Positions 8,197-17,270 of a stretch of DNA of 64,000 nucleotides are shown piece by piece. A program made the position numbers and the translations under genes. Under the pieces are notes generated by a model that was not told the origin of the DNA, ran no database searches, and was given only the letters and a program-made list of their open reading frames with translations. This DNA comes from JACRAR01 sp041674465 (GTDB taxonomy: Bacteria; Pseudomonadota; Gammaproteobacteria; Burkholderiales; Rhodocyclaceae), in assembly GCA_041674465.1 (NCBI GenBank), contig JBAYVV010000002.1, positions 1 through 64,000 of the forward strand, written 5' to 3'. Each line of letters starts with the position of its first letter. Position 1 is the stretch's first letter.

Positions 8197-9723
8197 ATGC
8201 CTTTTGATATCAAAAGCCCGGCGCTGTGCATCGCCATCGTCGGTGCCGGCGCGATGGGGCGCGGCATCGCCCAGATCGCCGCCCAGGCCGGCATTCGCGT
8301 CCTGATCTACGATGCCCTGCCGGGAGCCGCAGCAAGCGCCCATGCCGGCATCGTCGCCACCCTGACCAGACTCGCCGAAAAGGGCAAGATTTCCGCAGAG
8401 GCGCTGACTGAGACGAGAGCCCGGCTGGAAATCATTTCTCACCAAGAACAACTGGCACCGGCGCAGGTTGTCGTCGAAGCCATCGTTGAGAACCTCGAGG
8501 TCAAGCGTCAAGTCTTCAAGCAACTCGAGGAAATTGTTGCTGTCGACTGCATCCTCGCCAGCAACACCTCGTCGCTATCGATCACGGCTGTCGCCGCCGC
8601 CTGCAAGCACCCCGAACGCGTCTGCGGTTTCCATTTCTTCAACCCCGTGCCGCTCATGAAAATAGTCGAGGTGGTCGACGGTTTGCTCACCGCACCCTGG
8701 GTCAGCGAAGCGCTCCTGGCACTCGGCCAGCGTTTCGGGCACCTGGCGGTGCGCGCCAAGGACACGCCCGGATTCATCGTCAATCACGCCGGACGCGGCT
8801 TCGTCACCGAAGCCTTGCGCTGCCTAGGCGAAGGGGTTGCCGAATTCCACGACATCGACCGTATCATGCGCAGCGCTGCCGGATTCCGCATGGGACCATT
8901 CGAACTCCTGGATTTGACCGGGCTCGACGTTTCCCAGCCGGTGATGGAGTCGATCTATCATCAATACTACGAAGAGCCGCGCTACCGCCCTTCGCCCTTG
9001 GCGGCGCAAAGGCTGGTGGGTGGCGTACTCGGCCGCAAGACCGGGCGCGGCTTCTATACCTACGTCGAACAGCAGGTGCAGCCGATCGCCCTGCCGCCGG
9101 TACCGACACAGCGCCCAAGCAAAGTCTGGATCAGCCCGGCACATCCGGTCTGGCACAAAGCGGTGACAGAACTCGTGCAACATCTCGGTGGTCAGGTCGA
9201 CCACAACCCAAGGCCAGCGCCTGATGCCTTGTGCATCCTGACGCCGCTCGGCTCGGATGCAACCACGCTGTGCCAGGCCGAAAGACTGGACGCAAGCCGC
9301 TGCATCGCAATCGACTGCCTGTTCGGACTGGAGCGTCACCGAACCTTGATGAGCACGCCAGTGACGACAACTGAAATGCGCGATGCCGCGCACGGTCTGT
9401 TTGCCGCTGACGGTGTGCCGGTCTCGTTGATTCGCGACAGCGCCGGCCTGATTGCCCAGCGCATCGTCGCCTGCATCGTCAACATCGGCTGCGAAATCGC
9501 CCAGCAGCGCATCGCCAAACCTTCCGACATCGATCGCGCGGTTCAACTGGGCCTGGGCTACCCGCAAGGACCGCTCACACTGGGCGACAGCCTCGGTGCA
9601 GACAAGATCCTCGCCATCCTCACCGCCATGCAGGATTTCTATGGCGATCCGCGCTACCGTCCCAGCCCCTGGCTGAAACGACGCGCACTGCTTGGGATTT
9701 CCCTGCTCACAGAGGAACAATGA
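8197..9723 (+). CDS. paaH: 3-hydroxyacyl-CoA dehydrogenase, PaaH/PaaC type
   Basis: A 508-residue NAD-dependent dehydrogenase with an N-terminal Rossmann domain (IVGAGAMGRGIAQIAAQAG) and the catalytic region NTSSLSITAVAA / GFHFFNPVPLMKIVEVV with the catalytic His. Two consecutive C-terminal 3HCDH domains follow (GFIVNHAGRGFVTEALRCL at about 190 and GLIAQRIVACIVNIGCEIA at about 415). This fused double C-terminus and the length match PaaH of the phenylacetyl-CoA pathway. No other paa gene is in the window, so another hydroxyacyl-CoA substrate is possible. It lies 9 bases after bamD and overlaps the next gene by 4 bases (ATGA). Confidence 0.85.
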   Translation: MPFDIKSPALCIAIVGAGAMGRGIAQIAAQAGIRVLIYDALPGAAASAHAGIVATLTRLAEKGKISAEALTETRARLEIISHQEQLAPAQVVVEAIVENLEVKRQVFKQLEEIVAVDCILASNTSSLSITAVAAACKHPERVCGFHFFNPVPLMKIVEVVDGLLTAPWVSEALLALGQRFGHLAVRAKDTPGFIVNHAGRGFVTEALRCLGEGVAEFHDIDRIMRSAAGFRMGPFELLDLTGLDVSQPVMESIYHQYYEEPRYRPSPLAAQRLVGGVLGRKTGRGFYTYVEQQVQPIALPPVPTQRPSKVWISPAHPVWHKAVTELVQHLGGQVDHNPRPAPDALCILTPLGSDATTLCQAERLDASRCIAIDCLFGLERHRTLMSTPVTTTEMRDAAHGLFAADGVPVSLIRDSAGLIAQRIVACIVNIGCEIAQQRIAKPSDIDRAVQLGLGYPQGPLTLGDSLGADKILAILTAMQDFYGDPRYRPSPWLKRRALLGISLLTEEQ

Positions 9724-12137
9724 AGTCTTCCGCGTGGCGCTGGTGGCGCGTCCCGCTGTACGCACTAAGCTTCGTCACTCTTGCTGGTCTGGTCAGCTTC
9801 CAGTATTTGAAAAGTTCTCTGCCGCAAATCTCCGGCACCCTGTCTTTACCTGGCCTGCTGGCGCCGGCCGAAATCCAGCGCGACCACCACGGCATTCCTC
9901 ACATCTATGCGCAAACCCTGCGCGATGCCAATTTTGCCCTGGGCTTTGCGCATGCCCAGGATCGCCTGTGGCAGATGGAGATGAACCGGCGCATCAGTGC
10001 CGGGCGTCTCGCCGAGTTGTTCGGCCCGGTGTCACTCGACACCGACCGCTTTCTGCGTACCCTCGGCATACGCCGGGTCAGCCTGGCCACCTGGGACAAG
10101 CTTGATGCCGATACGCGCAGCATCTTCGAAGCCTATACCGACGGCGTGAATGCCTTCCTCGCCATCAACGACAAGCCGCTGCCGCCCGAGTTCATTCTGC
10201 TGGGGCATCGCCCCGAGCCCTGGTCCGCGATCGATTCTGTCGCCTGGATCAAGATGATGGCCTGGGATCTCAACAGCAGCTGGCGGCCGGAACTGCTGCG
10301 CATGCAATTGGCCGGCCGGCTGTCTACCCGGCAAGTCCAGGAATTCCTGCCGCCCTATCCGGGTGATACGGCACCCGCCCTGCCCGACCTCGGCGCACTC
10401 TATGCCAGCTTCGCCACAGCCGCCACCCGAATCGCCGCTGCCGCTCCAGCGCAGCCGCCGGAAGGCATCGGCTCCAATAACTGGGTCGTCGATGGCAGCC
10501 GCAGCACCAGCGGCAAACCCCTGCTGGCCAACGATCCGCATCTCGGCCTGACGGCACCGGGCGTGTGGTACTTCGCGCATCTCGATACGCCGACCGAGCA
10601 CGTAATCGGCGCCACCCTGCCTGGCGTACCGATGGTTGTGCTCGGCCGCAATGACCGTATCGCCTGGGGCTTCACCAACACGGCACCGGATGTCCAGGAT
10701 CTGTTCATCGAGCGTCTCGACCCCGCTGATGCGGCCTTCTATGACACGCCCGAAGGCAGGCAGCGTTTCGTCATGGTCAGCGAACGCATCAAGGTCAAGG
10801 GACAAGCGGACACGCTCATGACGGTGCGCATCTCACGCCACGGCCCAATGATTTCCGATGCGTTTGCCGAGGCTGCGCGCGCCACGCCCAAGGGTTACGC
10901 GCTGGCATTCGCCTGGACCACGTTGCGTGAAGACGACCTCAGCGTGCAAGCGCTGGTCCGCCTCGGCCGCGCCAGGAACTGGAATGAATTTATCGACGCG
11001 ATGCGCGATTTCCATTCCCCGCAGCAGAACATCGTGTATGCCGACGTCGCCGGCAACATCGGCTACATCGCTCCCGGCCGCGTACCGCTGCGTCGCACCG
11101 ACAACGACCTGAACGGCCTCGCCCCCGCACCGGGCTGGCTTGCGCAATACGACTGGCAGGGCTTCATTCCCTTCGAGGCACTGCCGCAACAATTCAATCC
11201 CGCTTCCGGAGCGATAGCCACGGCCAACGAAAAAATCACGCCGCCCGATTACAAGTATTGGATTACCTCGCAATGGGAACCGCCGTTCCGCGCCATGCGC
11301 ATTGCCGAATTGCTGGCAGCGCGGCAGCAGCATGACCTGGCCAGCTTTGCCGCTATGCAGGCCGACATCCGCTCGCTGTATGTGCGTGAAGTCCTACCAC
11401 TACTGCTCGCGGCACCGCTGAACAATGCCGCTGCCCAACGCGCCGCGGACTTGTTGCGCAACTGGGATGGCACGATGGCAAGCGAACTGGTCGAACCATT
11501 GCTGGTCAGCGCCTGGCTGCGCGAGCTGACCCGTCTGGTGTATGCCGATGAGTTGGGCGAGTTGTTTGTTGCAAACTGGGCCGAGCGTCCGATCTTCATG
11601 CTCAACGTACTGCGCAATCATGAGGGCCAGGGACGCTGGTGCGATGACGTGGCAACTCCGCAACCGGAAACTTGCGCCGGGATGATCGCGCGCGCCCTCG
11701 ATCTCGCACTGGCCGACCTCAGCCGGCGCTTCGGCCCGGATATGGCCCAATGGCGCTGGGGCGACGCCCATGTGGCCGTCTCCGAACACCATCCATTCAG
11801 CCAGCAGGAATTGCTGGCGCCCTGGTTCGAACTGCGTCAGCGCGTCTCGGGGGACACTTGGACGCTCGACGTAGGCCGCACTGCGCCGAACCATCAGACG
11901 CAACCCTTTGCCACGCGTCATGCAGCGAGCCTGCGCGGCATTTACGATCTGGCCGATCCCGACCGTTCGCTCTACATGCATTCCAGCGGACAGTCGGGCA
12001 ACCTTTTCTCGTCACTCTACGGCGACTTAAACCCGCCCTGGGCGGCAATGGCGTATTTGCCGATGAGCATGAACCGCGCAGACATCGCTCCGCACCAGCT
12101 CGGCACGCTCAGGCTGCTGCCCGGATCAGTGCCCTGA
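9720..12137 (+). CDS. Penicillin acylase family protein (Ntn-hydrolase), exported
   Basis: An 805-residue precursor of the penicillin G acylase/AHL acylase superfamily, which cleaves amide bonds of acylated amines. An N-terminal hydrophobic segment (VPLYALSFVTLAGLVSFQYL) targets it to the periplasm or membrane. The alpha-chain motif HGIPHIYAQTLRDANFALGF is typical. The beta-chain begins at the nucleophile Ser252 in GIGSNNWVV, where self-cleavage between Gly251 and Ser252 is expected. FTNTAPDVQDLFIE and the conserved beta-chain Asn region are also seen. It is translationally coupled to the dehydrogenase upstream. The physiological substrate is unknown: AHL, acylated amino acid and acyl-polyamine are all possible. 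Its stop lies inside the convergent cytochrome c gene. Confidence 0.9.
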   Translation: MKSSAWRWWRVPLYALSFVTLAGLVSFQYLKSSLPQISGTLSLPGLLAPAEIQRDHHGIPHIYAQTLRDANFALGFAHAQDRLWQMEMNRRISAGRLAELFGPVSLDTDRFLRTLGIRRVSLATWDKLDADTRSIFEAYTDGVNAFLAINDKPLPPEFILLGHRPEPWSAIDSVAWIKMMAWDLNSSWRPELLRMQLAGRLSTRQVQEFLPPYPGDTAPALPDLGALYASFATAATRIAAAAPAQPPEGIGSNNWVVDGSRSTSGKPLLANDPHLGLTAPGVWYFAHLDTPTEHVIGATLPGVPMVVLGRNDRIAWGFTNTAPDVQDLFIERLDPADAAFYDTPEGRQRFVMVSERIKVKGQADTLMTVRISRHGPMISDAFAEAARATPKGYALAFAWTTLREDDLSVQALVRLGRARNWNEFIDAMRDFHSPQQNIVYADVAGNIGYIAPGRVPLRRTDNDLNGLAPAPGWLAQYDWQGFIPFEALPQQFNPASGAIATANEKITPPDYKYWITSQWEPPFRAMRIAELLAARQQHDLASFAAMQADIRSLYVREVLPLLLAAPLNNAAAQRAADLLRNWDGTMASELVEPLLVSAWLRELTRLVYADELGELFVANWAERPIFMLNVLRNHEGQGRWCDDVATPQPETCAGMIARALDLALADLSRRFGPDMAQWRWGDAHVAVSEHHPFSQQELLAPWFELRQRVSGDTWTLDVGRTAPNHQTQPFATRHAASLRGIYDLADPDRSLYMHSSGQSGNLFSSLYGDLNPPWAAMAYLPMSMNRADIAPHQLGTLRLLPGSVP

Positions 12138-12464
12138 ACCCGCCAAAGCCAGGATAAATCTCACCAGTTCCTGCATCTCGGCCTGCTTCTTCCCTTCCGG
12201 GTCGTTTGCCGGCATGTGGATGAGCCCGAAGAAACCGGAACTGCCCCTGGATACTCGCACCAGCAACTTTTCTTCTGCCAGTGGATCGCCGGCATATTTT
12301 TTCGAGACATCCATCCATGCCGGTCCGACGATGCGCTCATTGATGGCATGACAATTCACGCAATCATTGCGCTTGGCCAGCTCCGGCATGTCCACTGCCA
12401 TTGCGGTAGTGCACAACATCAGGAGACTGCATGCCTTGCATGCGATATTGGTGAAATGCTTCAT
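12126..12464 (-). CDS. Small periplasmic class I c-type cytochrome
   Basis: A 112-residue protein with signal peptide (MKHFTNIACKACSLLMLCTT...AMA). A single haem-binding site CVNCH sits at about residue 35, and a distal Met is in HMPANDP. The mature size of about 88 residues fits cytochrome c551/c552-like electron carriers of the periplasm. The motif NDCVNCHAINERIVGPAW is typical of these. The 3' end overlaps the convergent acylase gene by 12 bases. Partner oxidase or dehydrogenase genes are not adjacent. Confidence 0.88.
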   Translation of the reverse strand: MKHFTNIACKACSLLMLCTTAMAVDMPELAKRNDCVNCHAINERIVGPAWMDVSKKYAGDPLAEEKLLVRVSRGSSGFFGLIHMPANDPEGKKQAEMQELVRFILALAGSGH

Positions 12465-12491
12465 CGCGGGTGCCCTCTGCCTGATATCGAA

Positions 12492-12770
12492 TTACCTGTG
12501 AAACGGGAAAGCCGCATTAAACCCAGCCTCTGTGGCACGAACGCGCTCGTCGAAGCGACGATTGGCATCCGGCACACTTCGCTCTGCCGGAGATTTCTCG
12601 ATGGGTTCAGGAATGGAACTTGAAACACAACTGTCGCGAGAAACCAGGCAGGCGAGGATGGCGATGCTGAAGATCACGGCCATTCCCCAAAATGCAGGAT
12701 GCCATTTTCCGAACGAACCTGATTTTCTGACAGCACCGGCTTCCATGATCGACATTTCATCAACACTCAT
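12492..12770 (-). CDS. Hypothetical small single-pass membrane protein
   Basis: No family was recognised. The open frame runs upstream to 12881, but the first 37 codons lack coding character. ATG at 12770 (MSVDEMSIMEAGAV) gives a 92-residue protein. A hydrophobic stretch WGMAVIFSIAILACLV at about residues 29-45 predicts one membrane helix. It is followed by a Cys/Ser-rich loop and a polar tail ending in FPFHR. It lies 27 bases before the cytochrome c gene on the same strand and may be co-transcribed. An opposite-strand frame over the same bases is equally long but has no hydrophobic segment. Confidence 0.45.
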   Translation of the reverse strand: MSVDEMSIMEAGAVRKSGSFGKWHPAFWGMAVIFSIAILACLVSRDSCVSSSIPEPIEKSPAERSVPDANRRFDERVRATEAGFNAAFPFHR

Positions 12771-12884
12771 GTCGCAAAGATACCCCGGCAGCACCGGGCA
12801 AGCAGTGAGCCAGCTCACACTTTCCGGGAGTTTTGTCTTTTCAAATCTTCTGCCTGAACACCAGCATCGCGTTCCAGCCAACAG

Positions 12885-14102
12885 CTATGCAGGCTGTGTC
12901 CAGTAATCCTGAAGATTCCTGATGCCCCATTTGGCGGCTTCTTCGACGCCCATGATTTTTTCCATGCTGCCATGGCGGGACAGGTCGACGATTTCCGGCT
13001 TGATGTAAGCCGTCGACCGGGTCGAATAAAACACCTTCACCATGGGTGTCAGCAGCGATTTCTCGGTCTGGTCGAGCACCACGCCGAGCCGGCCGGAAGT
13101 CAGGCGAATCAACGATCCCGTCGGGTAAATGCCGATGCATTTGACGAATGCGTGGAACACTTCCTTATCGAAATGTCCGGCGCTCCACTCCGACATCTTG
13201 TGGATCGATTCGGAAGGATCCCAGCCTGGCTTGTAGGGACGATTCGAAGTAATCGCATCATAGACATCGCAGACCGCGCACATCTTGGTGTAAAGGCTGA
13301 TCTCGTCACCCGTCTGGTGATGCGGATAGCCGCTGCCGTCGGTTTTTTCGTGATGATGAAGGCAAACATTGAGCAGGGTTTCGTTGGCATCCTTGCCCTC
13401 TTCCAGGATTTGGTGGCCTGTCGTGGAATGCGCCTTGACGATGGCGAATTCCTCATCGGTCAGCTTGCCAGGTTTGTTGAGCACCTTCATCGGTAATTTG
13501 GCTTTGCCGATATCGTGAAACAGGCCGGCCAGGCCGGCTTCCCGCACATCCTCTTCATCAAAGGCCATCTGCCGCGCCAGTCCGATCATCAAGGCGCAAA
13601 CGGCCACCGAGTGCATGTAGGTGTAGTTATCGACAGTCTTGAGACGGGCCAGGCTGATCAATGCGCCCGGGTTTCGATGCACGGAGGCTGAGATTTCCCT
13701 GACGAACTCATTCGCGGCCGCGGGGCAGACAGCCTTGCCCATACGGATTTCCTGAAACATCGAGCGCACCGCTTCGGTGGCCTTGTTGCAGGTCTTGGCA
13801 GCCATTTTCACTTCCGCAGAGAGCGTGATTTGCTTGGGGAGTTCAACACGACTGCTGGACTCGCTCAGGACTTTTCCAGCTGCTGCGATCACTTCTTCGC
13901 GATCCGGCTCTGCCTCAACATTGAGCCCCTTGTCTGTATTGATCCAGACTTCCTTGATGCCGCTCCCAAGAATTTTGCGAATGTCTTCAGGATCCTCGAG
14001 GACAAATTTGGTGCGCCAGAACGGATGGCTCAACCACGAGCCGCAAAGCTCATGGATATGCATGCCCAGACAAAGCTGCCTGGCATTGATTTTTTTCAGC
14101 AT
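12885..14102 (-). CDS. HD-GYP domain c-di-GMP phosphodiesterase with N-terminal DUF3391
   Basis: A 405-residue cytoplasmic protein. Residues 1-130 form a DUF3391 domain (ARQLCLGMHIHELCGSWLSH). Residues from about 150 form an HD-GYP domain that degrades cyclic di-GMP. Metal ligands are present in GLFHDIGKAKLP (about 192-203), in KAHSTTGHQIL, and in LHHHEKTDGSGYPHH, the GYP motif. The downstream CAVCDVYDAITSNRPYK is also canonical, so the enzyme looks active. No receiver or PAS domain is fused, so its input signal is not apparent. It is a single gene with about 100 non-coding bases on each side. Confidence 0.93.
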   Translation of the reverse strand: MLKKINARQLCLGMHIHELCGSWLSHPFWRTKFVLEDPEDIRKILGSGIKEVWINTDKGLNVEAEPDREEVIAAAGKVLSESSSRVELPKQITLSAEVKMAAKTCNKATEAVRSMFQEIRMGKAVCPAAANEFVREISASVHRNPGALISLARLKTVDNYTYMHSVAVCALMIGLARQMAFDEEDVREAGLAGLFHDIGKAKLPMKVLNKPGKLTDEEFAIVKAHSTTGHQILEEGKDANETLLNVCLHHHEKTDGSGYPHHQTGDEISLYTKMCAVCDVYDAITSNRPYKPGWDPSESIHKMSEWSAGHFDKEVFHAFVKCIGIYPTGSLIRLTSGRLGVVLDQTEKSLLTPMVKVFYSTRSTAYIKPEIVDLSRHGSMEKIMGVEEAAKWGIRNLQDYWTQPA

Positions 14103-14207
14103 GATGGATTGATTGTATTTGTAAATGCCTCACTCACATGAAGGAGATTACCGGCAATTGAGCAATCCATCAATCCATTCATGGAAAGAGATGTTGAGGG
14201 AAGAGCG

Positions 14208-15275
14208 TCAACCCAGCTTCATGATCCGCTCCACCTGCCGCCAGGCTTCTTCCGCCAGAGGCCGGGTACGCTTGCCCATCTCGACGGCTTCCTGGCTCGA
14301 GGCATTGCCCTGCAGCGCCCGAGCCATGATGCCCTGGAGAATGCCGGCGAGTCGGAACATGTTAAAGGCCATGTAGTATTCCCAGTCTGCCGGTGCGATC
14401 GGCGCTTGTCCGGTACGACGGCAATAGGCCGCAACATAGTCGGCCTCGCTGGGAATGCCGAGCGGGAGGTAATCCACGCCCACCAGACCGCGAAACTGTC
14501 CGGGCGACAAGCGCCAGGCCATGCAGTGATAAGCGAAATCGGTGAGCGGATGCCCCAGGGTGGAGAGCTCCCAGTCGAGTACTGCGAGGATGCGCGGCTC
14601 GGTCGGATGGAACACCACGTTGTCGAGGCGGAAGTCGCCATGCACCACACGCGTTTCATCACCCACCGGAATATGCTGTGGCAGCCAGGCGATCAGGTTG
14701 TCCATCGCCTCGATGCGCTCGGTTTCCGCAGCCTTGTACTGCTTGCTCCAGCGTGCCACCTGGCGCTCCAGGTAATTGCCCGGTTTACCGTAATCGCCGA
14801 GACCGACCGCCGCGTAATCGACCGAATGCAAGGCAGCGATGACGCGGTTCATCTCGTCGAAAATCGCACGCCGCTCAGACGGCGTCATGCCGGGCAGGGC
14901 CGGATCCCAAAAAATGCGTCCCTGGACATAATCCATGATGTAGAAGGCAGTGCCGATGACGGTTTCGTCTTCGCACAGGGCAAATGTTTTTGCCACCGGC
15001 ACATCGGTAGTTGCCAGCGCTGTGATGACGCGATACTCGCGGTCGACCGCGTGCGCCGAAGGCAACAACTTGCCGGGCGGCTTACGCCGCAGCACGTAAG
15101 CCGCTTTGCCGGTGCGAATCAGGAAGGTGGGGTTGGACTGGCCGCCCTTGAATTGCTCGATCTCGACCGAGCCGGTGAAGCCCGCAACGTGCTCACGCAT
15201 CCATGTTTCCAGCCGCTGCGTGTCGAAGGTATTCTGCGGCGCAATCGGCCGTGTCCCGTGATTGCTCTCGGTCAT
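14208..15275 (-). CDS. Phosphotransferase family protein (APH fold, ACAD10-like)
   Basis: 355 residues when started at MTESNHGTRPIAPQN (15275); the open frame extends 29 codons further but would overlap the upstream gene. The aminoglycoside-phosphotransferase fold is shown by FKGGQSNPTFLIRTG (ATP site), VVHGDFRLDNVVFHP (catalytic loop Asp) and LAVLDWELSTLGHPLTDFAY (metal Asp). Such proteins are usually linked to acyl-CoA dehydrogenase and beta-oxidation genes. Their human counterpart is the kinase part of ACAD10/11, which phosphorylates 4-hydroxyacyl-CoAs. It is the last gene of a four-gene operon with a 13-base gap to the SDR gene. That context favours hydroxy-fatty-acid catabolism over antibiotic resistance. 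Confidence 0.85.
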   Translation of the reverse strand: MTESNHGTRPIAPQNTFDTQRLETWMREHVAGFTGSVEIEQFKGGQSNPTFLIRTGKAAYVLRRKPPGKLLPSAHAVDREYRVITALATTDVPVAKTFALCEDETVIGTAFYIMDYVQGRIFWDPALPGMTPSERRAIFDEMNRVIAALHSVDYAAVGLGDYGKPGNYLERQVARWSKQYKAAETERIEAMDNLIAWLPQHIPVGDETRVVHGDFRLDNVVFHPTEPRILAVLDWELSTLGHPLTDFAYHCMAWRLSPGQFRGLVGVDYLPLGIPSEADYVAAYCRRTGQAPIAPADWEYYMAFNMFRLAGILQGIMARALQGNASSQEAVEMGKRTRPLAEEAWRQVERIMKLG

Positions 15276-15288
15276 GACAAGCCCTACC

Positions 15289-16065
15289 TCATGCGGCGGT
15301 GATGGCGCCGCCGTCGACCGCCAGATATTGTCCGGTGATGTGCCGTGAAGCCTCGCTGGCAAGAAACACCACCGCGCCCATCAGATCCTCCTCACCACCA
15401 AGACGATGCAGCGGCGTCGCCTCGACAATTTTCTCCTCGATCCTGTCCAGCAATACCTGCGACATCTTGGAGCGGAAGAAGCCCGGACAGATGGCGTTCA
15501 CATTGATGTTGTACTTGCCCCATTCGGAAGCCAGGCCGCGCGTGAAGTTGACCGCTGCGCCCTTGCTCGCCGTGTAGGCGATGGTGGTCATGTCGGGCGG
15601 GCCGCCGGAGAGGCCGGCAATCGAGGCGATATTGATGATCTTGCCGGCTCGCTTGGGGATCATCACGCGCTTGCCCACTTCGCGCGAGAGCAGGAACATT
15701 GCGTTGATGTTGAGGTTCATGATCTTGTTCCAGGCATCGGTCGGATGATCCTCGGCCGGTGCCGACCAACTCGCGCCGGCGTTGTTCACGAGGATGTCGA
15801 TGGTGCCGTACCTGGCCAGCACGGCATCGACCATGGCGGGAATACCGTCGAACTTCGACAGGTCATTGACGATGGTCAGGCAATCGATGCCCAGTTTGGC
15901 AAGATGCTCCGTGGCTTCCTGGAGTTCGTCGGCTTTGCGCGCCGTGATCGCCAGACGGCAGCCCATCTCGCCCAGGGCTGTGGCCATTTGCAAACCCAAG
16001 CCGCGCGACGCTCCAGTAATCAGGGCGACCTTGCCGGTGAGATCGAAGAGTTTCTTTACCCCCAT
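15289..16065 (-). CDS. Short-chain dehydrogenase/reductase (SDR)
   Basis: A 258-residue classical SDR, started at MGVKKLFDLTGKVALITGAS. The NAD(P) site is TGASRGLGLQMA. NNAGASW, the catalytic Ser in NIASIAGLSG and the Tyr/Lys pair in YTASKGAAVNF follow in order. A conserved C-terminus (GGEEDLMGAVVFLASEASRH...DGG) completes it. The start lies one base beyond the thiolase stop, so translation is probably coupled. The likely role is oxidation or reduction of a hydroxy/keto acyl intermediate in the surrounding beta-oxidation operon. The exact substrate is not visible. Confidence 0.88.
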   Translation of the reverse strand: MGVKKLFDLTGKVALITGASRGLGLQMATALGEMGCRLAITARKADELQEATEHLAKLGIDCLTIVNDLSKFDGIPAMVDAVLARYGTIDILVNNAGASWSAPAEDHPTDAWNKIMNLNINAMFLLSREVGKRVMIPKRAGKIINIASIAGLSGGPPDMTTIAYTASKGAAVNFTRGLASEWGKYNINVNAICPGFFRSKMSQVLLDRIEEKIVEATPLHRLGGEEDLMGAVVFLASEASRHITGQYLAVDGGAITAA

Positions 16066-16066
16066 C

Positions 16067-17245
16067 TCAGCACACCTCGAACAATCCGGCAGCACCCTGG
16101 CCACCACCGATGCACATGGTGACAACCACGTACTTGACGCCGCGACGCTTGCCTTCGATCAGCGCATGGCCGGTCAGACGCGCCCCGGAAACGCCGTAAG
16201 GATGGCCGACGGCGATCGCACCGCCATTGACGTTGAGGCGATCGTCGGGAATGCCCAGCTTGTCGCGGCAGTAGATCACCTGCACCGCGAACGCTTCATT
16301 GAGTTCCCACAGGCCGATGTCAGCCACCTTCAGGCCGGCACGTTCCAGCAGACGCGGAATCGCGAAGACCGGGCCGATGCCCATTTCATCCGGCTCGCAG
16401 CCGGCCACGGCGAAGCCGCGGAAGATGCCGAGCGGCTTGATGCCGCGCTGCTCGGCGAGCTTGCCGTTCATCACCACGCAGGCGGCGGCGCCGTCGGAAA
16501 ACTGGCTGGCATTGCCGGCCGTGATGACGCCGCCGGGAAACACGGTGCGGATCTTGGCCACGCCTTCCAGTGTGGTGTCGCCGCGGATACCCTCATCTGC
16601 GGCGATGGTCACTTCACGCGTGGAGAGTTGGCTGGTGGCCTTGTCGGCGACACCCATGGTTACCGTCATGGGCACGATTTCGTCGTTGAATTTACCTGCG
16701 GCCTGGGCGGCGGCGGCGCGCTGCTGGCTGCGCGCGCCGTATTCGTCCTGCCTGTCGCGCGGAATGTTGTAGCGCTTGGCCACCTGCTCGGCGGTCTGCA
16801 GCATGGTCCAGTAGATTTCCGGCTTGTTCTGCGTCAGCCACGCCTCGGTCAGCATGTGCTGGTTCATCTCCTGTTGCACGCAGGAGATCGCTTCGACGCC
16901 GCCGGCCACCATCACCGGCACCTGATCGACAATCACGCGCTGCGCCGCCATGGCGATGGCTTGCAAGCCGGAAGAACAGAAGCGGTTGACTGTCACGCCG
17001 GCGGTGGTCACCGGCAAGCCGGCGCGCAGCGCGATCTGCCGCGCGATGTTGGCGCCGGTGGCGCCCTCGGGCGTGGCACAGCCGAAAATGACATCCTCGA
17101 CTTCGGCGGGATCGATGCCGGCGCGCGCAACGGCGGCCTGCACCACATGGCCGCCCAGGGTTGCACCGTGGGTCATGTTGAAAGCGCCCTTCCAGGACTT
17201 GGCCAGTCCGGTGCGGGCGGTGGAAACGATTACGGCATCAGTCAT
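16067..17245 (-). CDS. Acetyl-CoA acyltransferase (thiolase)
   Basis: A 392-residue thiolase that splits 3-ketoacyl-CoA with CoA in the last step of beta-oxidation. The nucleophilic Cys lies in NRFCSSGLQAIAMAAQ (about 90). The C-terminal active-site motifs are NVNGGAIAVGHPYGVSGAR (His) and CIGGGQGAAGLFE (second Cys). Length and motifs fit FadA/AtoB-like degradative enzymes. It is the second gene of the leftward operon, 25 bases after the FadB-like gene. A biosynthetic acetoacetyl-CoA thiolase is less likely in this context. Confidence 0.93.
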   Translation of the reverse strand: MTDAVIVSTARTGLAKSWKGAFNMTHGATLGGHVVQAAVARAGIDPAEVEDVIFGCATPEGATGANIARQIALRAGLPVTTAGVTVNRFCSSGLQAIAMAAQRVIVDQVPVMVAGGVEAISCVQQEMNQHMLTEAWLTQNKPEIYWTMLQTAEQVAKRYNIPRDRQDEYGARSQQRAAAAQAAGKFNDEIVPMTVTMGVADKATSQLSTREVTIAADEGIRGDTTLEGVAKIRTVFPGGVITAGNASQFSDGAAACVVMNGKLAEQRGIKPLGIFRGFAVAGCEPDEMGIGPVFAIPRLLERAGLKVADIGLWELNEAFAVQVIYCRDKLGIPDDRLNVNGGAIAVGHPYGVSGARLTGHALIEGKRRGVKYVVVTMCIGGGQGAAGLFEVC

Positions 17246-17270
17246 TGCATTTCTCCAGAATACTGTTCAG

